Shown: piece after piece, positions 45,547 to 58,060 of the stretch
Position numbering within the stretch: position 1 is the first letter of the stretch
Layout: every line of letters starts with the position of its first letter
Assembly: GCA_017311185.1 (NCBI GenBank)
Contig: JAESUZ010001519.1
Location: 982,733-1,046,732 of the forward strand
From: Proteles cristata cristata
Lineage: Eukaryota > Chordata > Mammalia > Carnivora > Hyaenidae
Length of the DNA stretch: 64,000 bases
Reading direction: 5' to 3'
Program-made: the position numbers and the translations under genes
The notes under the pieces: generated by a model
Databases searched by the model: none
What the model saw: only the letters and a program-made list of their open reading frames with translations
Told to the model about the DNA's origin: nothing

Positions 45547-46076
45547 TCAGAATAGACTAGAGATTAGTGGTCAACAACAGCATTATATGGAAATAAGTAA
45601 TTTAATGCTGTTTTTAGAAAAACTGTTTAAAAGAATAACAGGAAATAATCCCAATAAAAGTAACAACAAGAGACATGAAGTACTTAAGTAGCAGTGTGAG
45701 CAACTTAAATAGAGAAAATTAACTTTATAGTGGGACTAAACAAATTAGCCAAGTAAATAAAAACATCATGTTTATGCAGGGAAAGATTCAGAGGTATGAA
45801 GATGCTCATTTCCTCACCAGGACCCTAGAATTAGGATCCCCTAGCAATCAAATATCAAACAAAGGGTATTTTATTTTTTCTGGTGCTTTTTCTTTTTCAT
45901 TTACAATGAACATAATGTGATAATTCATATGCAAGACGTAATTGAGCATATATTTATGTGAACTCCTATGCAAGGTATTAGAAATAAACTAATGAACAGA
46001 AAAGACATAGTCCTGGCTCTTACGGAGTTTTTATTTATTTTTTATTTTTATTTAGTGTGACAAATAGAAAGTAAAA
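45547..46076. other. AT-rich unique DNA with a possible ancient relic at 45940-46030
   Basis: tgcaaggtattagaaataaac, then catagtcctggctcttacgg, resembles the unnamed relic near 3600. Confidence 0.4.
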
Positions 46077-46089
46077 GAATACACAGATA

Positions 46090-46274
46090 GAGGCACCTGG
46101 GGGGCTCAGACAGTTAAGTGTCCAACATTGGCTCAGGTCATGATCTCACAGTTCTTGGGTTCAAGCCCTGTAACAGACTGTGCTGACAGCTCAGAACCTA
46201 GAGCCTGCTTTGGATTCTGTCTCTCTCTGCCCCTCCCTTACCCTCAAAAATAAATAAACATTAAAAGAAATTTT
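46090..46274 (+). mobile_element. Older felid-type tRNA SINE
   Basis: Head gaggcacctggggggctcag. Flanks gaatacacagata (46077-46089) and taatacactgatt (46275-46287). Confidence 0.93.
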
Positions 46275-46287
46275 TAATACACTGATT

Positions 46288-46879
46288 TAAAAAAAATTAC
46301 AGAATGTGATGTATCATCAGGCCACTGTAATAATGGGTCAGACTTAACTGGACAAATAAAGAGCTCCCTGAGAAGTAAACTTTAAGCTATAACAAAAAAC
46401 TTTATCTAAAGACAGATATGTCTAGAAAGACTGAAAATATAGAACATAATGTTAAGAGTGGTGAAAGATATTAGTCATGTTTTCTTCTTTGCATGTTTCA
46501 TTTAAAATTTCTGTGATAAATTTAAAAAGTTCAAAGAATAAATGATTCATTTTTAAGATAACTTGAAACCAAAGACCATAGCAACTATTGTGAATTTTCG
46601 ATAAAGTCCTTTATCGAAACCATTGGCTGAACATCTATGTTTTACTCCAGTTTCTTTATATTAAAAAATGTATTTAACCACTGAATGGATATAGATACAC
46701 AGCAATGAAAGCCATTTTCTCAGAGTTAGTATTCACAAACGTACCCAGGTACTCTGAGTACTGAAATACTGACATCTTCATTTCAGCAATTTATATAATC
46801 ATGTTTTATTTGTATATAAAGTTGATGAAAAATATAGAACATTAACACTTTTCTGATTTTTTAATATTATATTGAATTT
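46288..46879. other. AT-rich unique DNA
   Basis: Nothing recognised. Confidence 0.6.
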
Positions 46880-46896
46880 CATGATGTTATTTTTTT

Positions 46897-47093
46897 GAGT
46901 TTATTTATTTGTTTTGAGAGAGACAGAGTAAGCACAAGTGGGGGAGGACACAAAGTTACAAGAGAATCCCAAGCAGGCTTGCACTCTCCGCACAGAGCCT
47001 GATGTGGGGGCTTATGCCACGGACCATAAGAACATGATCTGAGCCAAAACCAAGAGTCAGACGTTCAAATGACTGAGCCACCCAGGCGCCCCT
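46897..47093 (-). mobile_element. Older felid-type tRNA SINE
   Basis: Tail gagtttatttatttgttttg, reversed head gccacccaggcgcccc. Duplication catgatgttattttttt (46880-46896) and catgtcgttgttttttt (47094-47110). Confidence 0.94.
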
Positions 47094-47189
47094 CATGTCG
47101 TTGTTTTTTTTAAAACCCCTGGGTCAGTTAGACCCTAGAAGAAGTTATATTAGTCTCTCTTAATTTATTACTTAATTTTGTTTCTAATG

Positions 47190-47636
47190 ATGTTTTTAAT
47201 GTTTCATTGTTTATTTTAGAGAGAAAGAGTGTGCATGTGTACATGTGGAAGAGGGGCAGAGAGAGAGGGAGAGAAAGAATCCCAAGCAGGCTCTGTGCTA
47301 TCAGCACAGAGTCTGATGCAGGGCTCAATCTCACAAACGGTGAAGTCATGACGTGAGTTGGTATCAAGAGTCAGATGCTTGGGGCGCCTGGGTGGCTTAG
47401 TCAGTTGAGCGTCCGACTTGCGCTTAGGTCATGATCTCGCGGTTCGTGGGTTCAAGCCCCGCGTCGGGCTCTGTGCTGACTGCCAGCTCAGAGCCTGGAG
47501 CCTGTTTCAGTCTGTGTCTCCCTCTCTCTCTGACCCTCCCCTGCTCACGCTGTCTCTCTCTCTCTCCTAGAAATAAATAAAAACATTAAAAAAAAATTAA
47601 AGAGTCATATGCTTAACCAACTGATCCACCCAGGTT
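47190..47636 (-). mobile_element. Older felid-type tRNA SINE split by a younger one
   Basis: Left part from tttttaatgtttcattgttt to agtcagatgctt, right part gcttaaccaactgatccacc. The gap is filled by the SINE at 47381-47599. Confidence 0.92.
47381..47599 (+). mobile_element. Young-subfamily felid tRNA SINE nested antisense in an older SINE
   Basis: Near-consensus copy. Duplication aagagtcagatgctt (47366-47380) and aagagtcatatgctt (47600-47614), both derived from the host SINE head. Confidence 0.97.
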
Positions 47637-49929
47637 ACCAATGTTTTTAATTTTTATAGATGCTCTGAATTCATTTCTTGGAAATTTAAGGGAAGTATGG
47701 CAAGTGGAACACACCTTTCACAAGTTAGAATAGATTGAAATTATATTGATTTCTAATATCTTCTATATCTAATATTTAGCCAACGTGAGCCCACTTATCT
47801 ATTTTCCCCTCAAAATACGGAAAGTTGGAAATATTACCATGTAAGATATAAAGATAATTTTAATAAGCATTTTGATACCTACATAAACTGCTCTACTTTA
47901 AAGCTTTTCACTGATTAATATTGAAAGCAGTATAAATCTCAACACATTTTTTTATAATTTACTTATTCTCAATCTGAAATATATTCTTTTTGCCTTCCAA
48001 ATGGTGTAAACAATTGCTTTTAAAAAAGCTGAGTTATTTAGATTTCTATGTGTTCCACTAATATCTCTTCAAACATAATCTCTCATTAAATAACTGGTGA
48101 GTCTTCCAAATAAATTTGATGAGTAAAACCTTAGACCTGATAAATAAATTTCAGCAGTAGAAACGCATGAACACATGTAAGGTCTGCTTCAGGGGACTGT
48201 TCTAGAGTGGTAATTGGCAAATGTTATGAAGCAAACAGATGCTCCCAAGAGCAAGTAGGAGCCAAAGCATTGTGGTCCTGGCTCAAGGACACCCCAGACA
48301 CTCTATCCATCATGAGCAGGGTCCACTTTGTTTTACATGACACTTGTAGACTTCATCAGGGGAAGTGCTAATCAACATGCAATAGCTTTTATTTCAACCT
48401 TTACTGCTTACACAGGATAAGTCACTGGTAGCTCTTCCAAATAGTTTCTAGGACAGGAAAGAGAAGCCAGAATAAGCAATTCAAGCCTGTTGCCCAACCA
48501 ATGACCTTTATCTCGAGCTAGAGTTACTTCCCGATGTAGATGTTGGAGATGGTTCATTTTTTTATGTGTCTTCAATCCAAACCAGCTCCCTAAAATAAGG
48601 TGAAAATGAAACTTGAGATCCCAAAGAACCAAAGGAGGGGTAAGATGTAATGTGTGTGACTGCTGAATGTTGTTCATCAGTGCTATTAGCAGGATTTTAG
48701 TTTTCTCCTCTTGTATATGTAGAGGCTCACCTTCCAAGAGTAAAGAAAAAAAAAAAACCAAACATGTGGCATTTATATCCAAATTCAAATATCTTCCATT
48801 CACATTTGCAGTTAAAAATCTGAACAAGAATCATCAATTCCAAGAGACGAGAGAATTCTATTGGGAGAGACTTAACTGCCAGCCGTTATCCTTTAAGATC
48901 TGGAACCAAATGAGCCTTTCACAATCCTTGTGCCAAATGAGAGGGAGGGAGGCAGCTGGCAAAATGAGGTAAAGAGCGTAGAAGAGCTTGGGGGAGATAT
49001 GTTGTTAAATTTACTGATACTTAATTTGAATCTATGATCTACAAACCTGCCCAGTTATCTTAGCTGTTTTCCAAGTCAACAGAACCTCAAATGGTCTTAA
49101 CTTAGAGCCTGTTCCTCATCTGTCTCAAGCTTTCTGGAAAAGCAGGAAGTTCAACATCAAGTCCTCAACCACAAAGCTTCATACAGGGTGTGAACATGAC
49201 AATCACTCCATAGGTAGGTGTTCAGTAAACTTGGGTCCCCCATGACCTCATTTATTTTTTTTGTTTCCTTAGAGAAAAAAAATGAATGGAAATAGGAAAA
49301 AATATCTCTAGGGTATTATTTTTTTATTCACCAAACTAGATAATGGGGGAAAGAAGAAAAATTATAAATATATTTCAATCTCATTTTTTAGGAAAGGAAA
49401 GGTCTATCACAGCTGATCTATGAAGCATTGGATTTAAAGAAGCTATATTCTCCTTCCCATCATGTGTCATAGCAAACTACATATAAAGGATACTGAAGGA
49501 AGAGAAAGGCTTTCTTTAGGAATAGGGCGAATAAGACTTTGTATGTCTGTTGGAAGGCTTCCATACAGGAGGTAGGTGCATTTAAAAAGGAGTCAATGTA
49601 CAGATTTTGGTAGGGAGGATAGACAAGATGTGGATAAGAATCATAATCTAGTACTGAGAACTTAAGGAAAGCATATAAAGGATGGGAAGCTCCTTACTCA
49701 GACAGAAGGAAGCAATATCAGAGTTTTGAATCATTTGAGGAATCAATACATTCTCTTAAAAACCACCGAGGAATGAAAGGAGACTAAATGCCAGTCTAAA
49801 CTGGCACTTTCCTAAATGACAGTTGCTCTGATATCAACCTCTATCTCCAAGAAGTATGTGTTAATTATAAATCCTTCTCTGCGGTGTGGATCTAATTCTC
49901 ATGATGTTACCATGACATGTGAATTTGTA
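47637..49929. other. Unique DNA, 2.3 kb
   Basis: The 139-codon minus-strand frame at 48408-48827 is the longest open frame outside repeats. It shows no domain, has an overlapping 101-codon frame on the other strand, and its middle is A/T-run sequence. I treat it as chance. Confidence 0.5.
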
Positions 49930-49941
49930 TCCCCATTTTTA

Positions 49942-50118
49942 TTTTATTTTGTTTGAAAGTTTATTCACTTAAGAGAGAGAAAAAGAGAATCCCAAGCAGG
50001 CTCCGTGCCATCAATACAGAGCCCAGTGCAGGGCTCGATCCTCCAAGAGCCACAAGATCATGACCTGAGCCAAATTTCAAGAGCGAGTCGCCTAACCAAC
50101 TGAGCCACCCAGGCACCC
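49942..50118 (-). mobile_element. Older felid-type tRNA SINE, short body
   Basis: Reversed head gccacccaggcaccc with little CT region. Flanks tccccattttta (49930-49941) and ttcccattttaa (from 50119). Confidence 0.9.
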
Positions 50119-50299
50119 TTCCCATTTTAAATGTGGGGAGACCAATATTCAGTATCAATATCCTGCCAAAAGACATATGGCCACTGAAGTCCAGGCTGGC
50201 AATAATCGCAGTCACGGTCAATTATCAAAGTATGGATCCCAAAGAAGATTCACATTCCACAGAAGAATGTGGCTCCATCTCAAGTTACAATGAACCACT

Positions 50300-50660
50300 T
50301 TCCTTAGGAAAACCATGTGCTTGCTGCCTTCTACATTCTTTCTCAGGATTGCTTGCCCTGCCTGGAAAATACCTCCTCTGCCTTCCAATTTCTCTCTTTA
50401 CCTGGTAACTCACACCCATTCCTTCCTTCAGAAGGCCTCAACTGGGGCTCTAGGGAGTGTGTTTCTCCTGTGAGCTCCTTCACCACTGTCCCTATGCTTG
50501 TCCTGGTCACACACTCACCCACCATGACTTGGTGTCTCTTCATGCATGTATGTACCTCTCTTGGCCATGAGCTTCTTAAGAGCAAGAGCTGTCTTTTTAT
50601 TACCCCATTAGCCAAAGAGCCTCATTCAGTGCCTGGGACACAAGATTGAGTTCTTACATA
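50300..50660 (+). mobile_element. L2 relic, 3' region
   Basis: tgcctggaaaatacctcctc, catgagcttcttaagagcaa and ttcagtgcctgggacacaag occur in L2 order on the sense strand. Overlapping open frames of 90-110 codons here are not coding. Confidence 0.65.
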
Positions 50661-51244
50661 TACTGTTATGGAAAAAGGCTGTGATAAGATAAATAGGATA
50701 AAGATAAATGGGAAGAAATAGACTCAGATGATATGCTTTTGTCAAGTGATACAAAACGGTGTGATGATATCATGGAAGGCAGGCCAGGTTTAGAAAGAAG
50801 AGTAAGAGTGCCTTACTCCATGACTCCTACATTATAGGATTGGCTTTGCCCTTTGAGGAGGAAATGGAAGAGCAGGAAGGACCCATCAGCAGCTCAGGAG
50901 AGCCTTACGCAGTGGAGTCTTTGGTGACAAAGGTGAAGCAGGAGTTCTGATAGACTGACGGTGCCTTATTATGCTCAGAATGAAAATGGAGTTTCTTACC
51001 TCCTCCCCTGGCCCGACTTGATCTGTCCCTGCCTGCTTCTCCAGCCTCATGACCTGTTTTTCTTGCTCTCATTCCCTTTGTTTTGAGTCCAGTGGGCTTC
51101 TGACTATTTCTGGAACATGCCAAGCATATTTCTGCCTCAGGTCCTAGAGGGTTGGCTGGCTCCATTTTTATACTCAAGTCATCACCTCTACCAAGAGGGC
51201 ATCTACAATGACAATGTGAACAGTCTCCTCACACCCCCGAGTAC

Positions 51245-51400
51245 TGGAGTGCTCTAAATTTCTATTATTTGTTTGCCGGTCTGATGATTTACTTGAACGT
51301 TAAGCTCCATGAGAGCAAGTACTTATTTTTTCCCTTTTGGGTCCCCAATGCCTGGTACACAGCACATGCTTAATAAATACTTGTGAATAAATGAATCACC
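51245..51400 (+). mobile_element. L2 relic, 3' end
   Basis: ttaagctccatgagagcaag, then atgcctggtacacagcacat and gcttaataaatacttgtgaa, form the L2 3' end in sense. Confidence 0.7.
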
Positions 51401-53807
51401 AACCATGCTGCACTTCAGTATTAGAGCATTATCAGTAAGAATCAGTAAGGGATATTGTCTTTTTGCCCAGCTATCATCCACTCCTGTGACAGCTCCCAAC
51501 ACAGAGTAGATTCTCCAACAGTGTTTACTGAATTAATGCCACCATTGTTCATCAAGTGAAAAATTATTTTAAAGTGCTTGTTCCTTCAAGCTGACTATCC
51601 AAGCTTTCACTAGTTAAATATGTTTTTTAAACAATCTCCAAATGACTGAGTTTGGGGAAGGTGGTGACTTTTCGGTTTCTTGCTATGGAAGAATCAGGTT
51701 AATTCAGTCACATATTTCATATTTTAGTCATGTCAGAGACAAGCATCTTGCAAAATAGATACGGACCTTAGGAATGTACATGAGTTTGACTTTTCCTTAG
51801 CTGTGCTAAGGTTGAGAGTGCCTTCATATATAAGTAGTAGCTCATTTGGGTACTTTTCAGCTCACTCCCGTAATACACAGTTATCTCAGTCTGGATAAGA
51901 AGCCCTCTAGCAGTCCACATGGAGATCTGGTTAAGCAGATAATCTAAAACAGTGGATGTTTTCCTAGCGCTTATCTGAACCAATCAAAGCTCTGGAGTTG
52001 ACTATGCTGGGCTAGAAATCTTAGAAGGAGAGGCGTTTTCATAATATTTTTCAACACAATTTGTTTCTGGCCTTAGCCAAAAACAATGTAAAAGAGATCT
52101 GTCGACACGTTAAGGTCCAAAGTTAGATTTGAAAAAAGGAGTGAGAGAGAAAGGCTTGGAGGGGAGGGGGGAAAAAGCCTTTGAAATTAAAAAGAGTTCC
52201 ATTCTGGCTTACAGTTCAAACAGCAACAATAAAACCACAACACAAGTGGTAAGCGAGCTGGACTGTTCACTCTTTATTTTAATAGATGATGGTGTGGCTC
52301 CCTTTCAGCTAGGAACAGAGTCTATTCAGTCTTCCCCTGCCTCTGGCAAATTTATCTCAACTCAAAGGACTGGGAGAGGATGAAAAGGTACTGAGCTGCA
52401 AGGAAGGCAGCCTATAATAAGAAAGACAGTAACAAGAAGTGGGTGGTACCCACACAAGCGTTAAAATGTGCCTTATGTGTGAACTTGGGGGGTAAAAGTA
52501 AAAACAAAGCAATGGCTGAAGCCAAAAAGCAAATTCTTTGGCCCTAGGGAGGAAAGCTCTGCCTGCATGTTTGGAAGAGGCTCATTTGTCAATGTCAGGG
52601 CCACTTTAATGGAACCCACGTTCTAGGAGAAACCAAGGAAACGTTAGGTACGAACTGGGCTTGAGTATAGATGACAACGTGCATACCTGCAGACAACTTA
52701 ACGCTTCCAAAAGCACTGCCAGTTCTTTTATTAATACAGGAACTACTTTGCCTTCAGTATCTTGCACAGCATAACACAATGTAATTATCTGAATTTGATA
52801 TATTCGCTACCTGTTTGGAGTGGACTCGATTTCCAGGAAGCTCATGAGACTCAGCTCCGGCTGCATCATTTAGGTTCGCGGTTCCATTCAAACTGGAGCA
52901 TGAATAAAACCACGGTACACAGAACCTACATGAGAAGAGAAAAACATACCCATCTAGACGCAGCCTCTTCAAAAGGGCTTAACGTTAATGAGGTTACAGT
53001 ATTAGCCCGCACGGATACTATAGTGTAAACAAAAACAAAAACCAGCATGGAGCACATCTTTTGCATTTCCCTTTATTTTGTGAACTAAATGGGTATCACC
53101 TGCCTCAATGATCCACCTCATTCACTGGGCTAGTTCTGTGCTTTGGGCAGTTCCCTACTTTCAAGTCTGTCTTCAAAGAACACATTTATATCACCCCAGA
53201 AAACAATCAAAAGACTTTAAGAATGACTTTTTTAAATAGAGTTCAAAATCACCTGACTGGAGCAAATGCATAATATCTCACGGCAGAGAGACAGGGCGGG
53301 TGAAATCACTTCAGAATGCTTCCAGTGGTGGTGTTTGTGCTTTAATTTTTCGTAATCCCTCATCTTCACATCATAAACCATAAGGTTATGCTCACCCCTG
53401 ATTTCTAAATAAACCATCCCTTTTCCATAGTTTCTAAAAATATTTCAAAGGAAATCAAATACAGTTCCAAAGGTCCATGTGGACAACCATGTGGCCCATT
53501 GTGATATGTGATGCTCATGACCGATAGCAGAATTGGTGAGGAATTCGAAACCCATCTGGAAATGTTAGGAATTATCTTAGGAGGTGTGAGCACCTTATTT
53601 GGACTGAAGCCGTCTGAAACAACTAGGAAAAGAAAGGCTCAAAGGCTAGGCTATTCGTGCATCTTAATGCACTCCAGTCCCAGCCCGGCTGGGGGGAGAC
53701 GGCTCATTCTCTCTTCACTGAGGGGAACCAGGGGAGTTAATAGAACACAGAGCAGTAATGTTCCACCAGCTGCCTGCCTTTCTTCACCAGGAGCAGCAGA
53801 GAAGGTT
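51401..53807. other. Unique DNA, 2.4 kb
   Basis: No supported gene. Frames at 52129-52383 and 52762-53028 have no motif. Confidence 0.5.
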
Positions 53808-53824
53808 AAAAAACCTGTTTATGG

Positions 53825-54042
53825 GGGCGCCTGAGTGGCTTAGTCGGTTAAGCGTCCGACTTTCGCTTAGGTCATGATCTCGCGGTTCATGGGTTCGAGC
53901 CTCGCGTCGGGCTCTGTGCTGACTGCCAGCTCGGAGCCTGGAGCCTGTTTCAGTCTGTGACTCCCTCTCTCTCTGACCCTCCCCTGCTCACGCTGTCTCT
54001 CTCTATCTCTCCTAGAAATAAATAAAAATATTAAAAAAAAAT
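53825..54042 (+). mobile_element. Young-subfamily felid tRNA SINE
   Basis: Perfect 17-bp duplication aaaaaacctgtttatgg at 53808-53824 and 54043-54059. Close to consensus. Confidence 0.97.
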
Positions 54043-54059
54043 AAAAAACCTGTTTATGG

Positions 54060-57000
54060 TTGAAAGATTTCTTTCTAGTCACTGCACACTGCACATAAAG
54101 CTATGATGCCCGTGGAAAGCTTGCTGCCGTTTTCCTTCTTATCTTCTCTTGAACCCTAAGGGAGTTGGCAACAAAGGTGAAGGACAGAGAACTATTACCT
54201 CAGAGACAGGGAAGGTTTCAGGGGGGTTGTGCTGCGTGGAAGTCCTTTCAGAATGTACACAATCATACCTGGGGTCCGGGGTTGTCTGAGAACCCAGGCT
54301 GTCACCCGTCATGCCAAAGCCATGGAGACTGACACGTCTATGTAGCGAATTTAATCAGGGCCACACATAGGAGCAGGTCAAGCCAGACTGTGCTGGCAGT
54401 CTGCCCAAAGCCACAGCGGATGTGAGGCATCCACTGCTTCCTCATTCTAACAGCAGTTTGGGGATTCCCAGAAGAAAGAAATATGTCATTATAATCTTGT
54501 GGTGTAGACGGTGGTTGAGGATGCCATGACTAATCCATAGCAATCTTCGGACTTTCTCTCCTCTGCATCAGGACTGCCTCTGGGGAGCCTGTGTCTGACG
54601 CCATGAGAGACAGCAACTGTCCCCTTCTCTGACTTTCTGGATGCATGATGCTCCCCTGAGAAATACTAGTAAACAAATGCAAGTAAGGACCCTGCACCCA
54701 CAAGCTGTGAAAGGGAGAGTGAAAGAAGAAAAGGTGAAGACAGGATGTTAAACAAATAATATCTGGCTAACTACTTTCGTGACAATCACAATAAGGACTA
54801 TGAAGTATGTGATGCCAGCAAAACAGAGCTCCCATATTCCCCATCACTAACTCAGCACCTATCATTCAGCACGTAATTGCTTTCTAGAGGTCATATGTTT
54901 CTATGCCTCTGATAGCTCTCCCTAATCTTTCTGGGTAGACTATAAGCTCATGATAGGCAGGGACTTGGCCCAAGAGAATACTTAGCTAGCAGACAGCCTT
55001 GTCATAGCCATTCAAAAACACATGATGGTTTATTTTGGATGAACTGAATCATGTTCATGAACACACTCACGTAACAAAGAAGAGCAGGAGATCATTTACA
55101 GCCACGCATTCTCTAGCTCCTGTGCACATTGGGTGAGGTTGCTGAGGAAGGGCACGTGCTTTAGAGGCTTAAATCTCTATATCCCTATAGGCCACTATCT
55201 GAAAAGGAAAATTGAAAGAATTAACTTCCAAATTCTCCACCTTCTACACTTCTGAAGAAGGGGCCTATAGTTGACAGCCCACTGTTCAGCAGAGACCATT
55301 CAAGAGCCTTCGGGCATGCCAAGGTAGCAGTGGAACCAAGCAGAGGGTGGAAAGTTCCTTTTTTCCACAAAATGAAATGAGAAGAATTAGGTTGGAGTAA
55401 AGAAATGCTTAGGGATGTAGACAGAGGAGACACGGCACACCCAACTCTTTGTGCTGACTGTCTCATAAGAAGTGATGCTTTGAAGGAAAAGCAAGGAAAA
55501 CAGGATGTGCCTAACATCCAGGGAGTTTTCCTAAGGCAGAAACACCCAGCTGGCAAGATGTGTTTTTACACCCATTGCTTCAGTGGAAGCAGGAACTGAC
55601 TCAGAGGCGAACCCCTCTTTCCGCCCTCCATCCACCCATATCCCTACTTCTACTGGGTCTTCCCATCTTTGTCTGCAGCCTGGCCCATCCTGTTCTCCGA
55701 ACCCAAACTCACTGCTGTGAGGACCATTCAGTGAAGGTCCTACTTCCTGCTGGTTTATCTGAAGAACGGTTTATCGTAAAGATGGCAGTGACTGATGTGC
55801 CTCCCGGATAACCTACTCTCATTCTAATAAGAGCAAGAGAGGTCCTACCGCTGAGGAACAACCATAATGTGACAGTTCCCTGAAAGGTGGACTTTGACTC
55901 TGAAGGGTTCCCCACACTTCTCACACCCCATCACACAAGCCAACACCTGCTACCACTATAACACGCAGCTCTGACTACCTCATTCACCCAAACTCTGCAC
56001 TGACATTCCCAGGTTCTTGCCAAGAATCTTGGCAAAGCCCCAGATAGTGCCCTAAATCCCTGAGCCACCTTCCAGCTGCTAGAAATAATGTTTCTCTTCT
56101 CCTAACACAGCATAGAGAAGATCCTATTCAGGAACCATTGTCAGCGAGTATTCAGACTTCATGCAGATCAGTCACGTTTATTCTGCACTTTGCTCTCTCA
56201 TCAACAAACCTGACAACAACCGCAAGAATTTTCCATAATTCTGGCTACAAAGCTCTCCAGAAATAGAGTGTCTATTAAGTTGGCTTTCAGAGTGTAATAT
56301 TAGAAAGAGCAAGTCTTTTTAAAACCACACAGAGAATAAAGTTGCAGAGTTTGGTATTATCGGGGCAGAGCTCCAGGCTCCCCACCAGGTTCAGCCCTGT
56401 GGTAACATGTGCCCCCCTTTCCAACTTGGCTCATAAGTACCAAGACCTTTTCTGCACACAGAAGGTTTATCGTTTTTCTCTCCCACTGTTATTCATGATT
56501 GAAACAGCTCTAGAAGGCAGGTGTGGGAAATGAAATATTATTGAAAGATAAGGTGATGATAACCATTAGATTTCAAGCTAAATTTTCTCGCCAGGACTTA
56601 AATCATTTAAATCTCACATAATTTCAGAGACTAACCTTTTTTCTTAAGAGAAAAACACCTTGTGTGTTATTTGGTGGACTCAAAGAGAAGGAACCAGAGG
56701 AAATTATCTTTGACTGGTGGTACGGATAAGTAGTTATATATTTTATCTGTCAAATATAACCATTCCTTAGAAGCCCTGTATGGCCACTGCTTTTTTCTCC
56801 CTTCCTTTTCTGGTACTGTCTCTTTTTTGTATGTCCAGATGAGAAATTAGAATTTTTAGTACGAGCCTAACTTTCTCAGATATCAAAGAGATTGTGCAGT
56901 GTTGCCTCAACATAACATCATTGCTTATTAGTTAAAACTGGAACAGATGTTTAAGAGTTCCCTTGATGACTGTGCAAAATAAAGGTGGATCTTGAGCCAT

Positions 57001-57379
57001 CAATGCCCTCTCTAGTGAGATAAAAATGAACCTCAACATCAAAAAGAAACACTGAGACGAAGAAAGACAAAGATCTTACTAAAGTAAAAATGTGATCTGT
57101 TTGCTTCTTTCACCTAGAAAGCAAATCAATGCCAGTTATAATAGGATGATGGATCCTGTACACCAGAAACCTGACCATAACACTCCTGGTACATTTGTGA
57201 TGACAGCCAGAAGTGCTCATTCATGTGTACCCTCTGTTTCTGGAACCAGAGATTATTAGAAAGATAAGGGAGATTCTCTGTGATTCGCAAACTGTGCTCT
57301 GGCAAAACTAGGATTCAGAGGAGAATATTCTGGACCCCTCAGGCTCAGGGGGTAGTCCAGGAAGACAGGAGCCCTTCTC
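54060..57379. other. Unique DNA, 3.3 kb, SINE-free
   Basis: A possible L2 trace lies at 54890-54970 (actataagctcatgataggc). Overlapping frames at 55221-55811 on both strands give no consistent gene. Confidence 0.5.
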
Positions 57380-57505
57380 CTCTTGGTCTCCAAAACATCA
57401 TCTCTCCTCTGATCTGTTCTATGTGTCATGCACAAGCCCCCTGAACAATGCCCGGCACTTAGTTGGTGCTCAATAAATATTTGTTGACCAACAGAATAAA
57501 CAAAT
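57380..57505 (+). mobile_element. L2 relic, 3' end
   Basis: aatgcccggcacttagttgg followed by tgctcaataaatatttgttg, the L2 3' terminus. Confidence 0.7.
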
Positions 57506-57840
57506 ATTTGTGAAACTGAGATTCTGCCTAAGACCGAAGACTCAAAGGACCACTGCTAAAAAATGAAAGCAAGAAAGAGGAGAAAAAGAAAACCTCTGAA
57601 ACACCATGCTGGAGTTAGTGCCCTGAGGGGTAAAATATCTTTCCCATGGTGTACAAGTCACTGCCTAAACTCAGTCCCAGCCTCCAGACCTTCAGCTCCT
57701 GACAGCACACTGCGCTGTCCACCTCTTCACAGGGTTAGAGCTCATGTCGTCAGGATGCTTTGTCACCTTTGTTCTGCTGAAGAAGCTCCAGATTACCTCT
57801 ATCTAAATCTTCCAAACCTTGACTCAAGGAGTTGGTAATG

Positions 57841-58047
57841 GGATGCCTGGGTGGCTCAGTCGGTTAAGCGTCCGACTTCGGCTCAAGTCATGATCTCACA
57901 GTCCATGGGTTCGAGCCCCGTGTTGGGCTCTTTACTGACAGCTCAGAGCATGGAGCCCGTTTCAGATTCTGTGTCTCCCTCTCTCTCTGACCCTCCCCTG
58001 CTCACGCTGTCTCTCTCTCTCAGAAAGAACTTAAAAAAAAAAAAAAT
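57841..58047 (+). mobile_element. Felid-type tRNA SINE
   Basis: Head ggatgcctgggtggctcagt with a tail of cagaaagaacttaaaa. Flanks gttggtaatgg and gttagtaatgg. Confidence 0.94.
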
Positions 58048-58060
58048 CAGTTAGTAATGG

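Noticed and set aside
48408..48827. 139-codon minus-strand open frame
   Set aside because: No domain, signal or splice context; the opposite strand also has a 101-codon frame across part of it. Length is compatible with chance in 64 kb.
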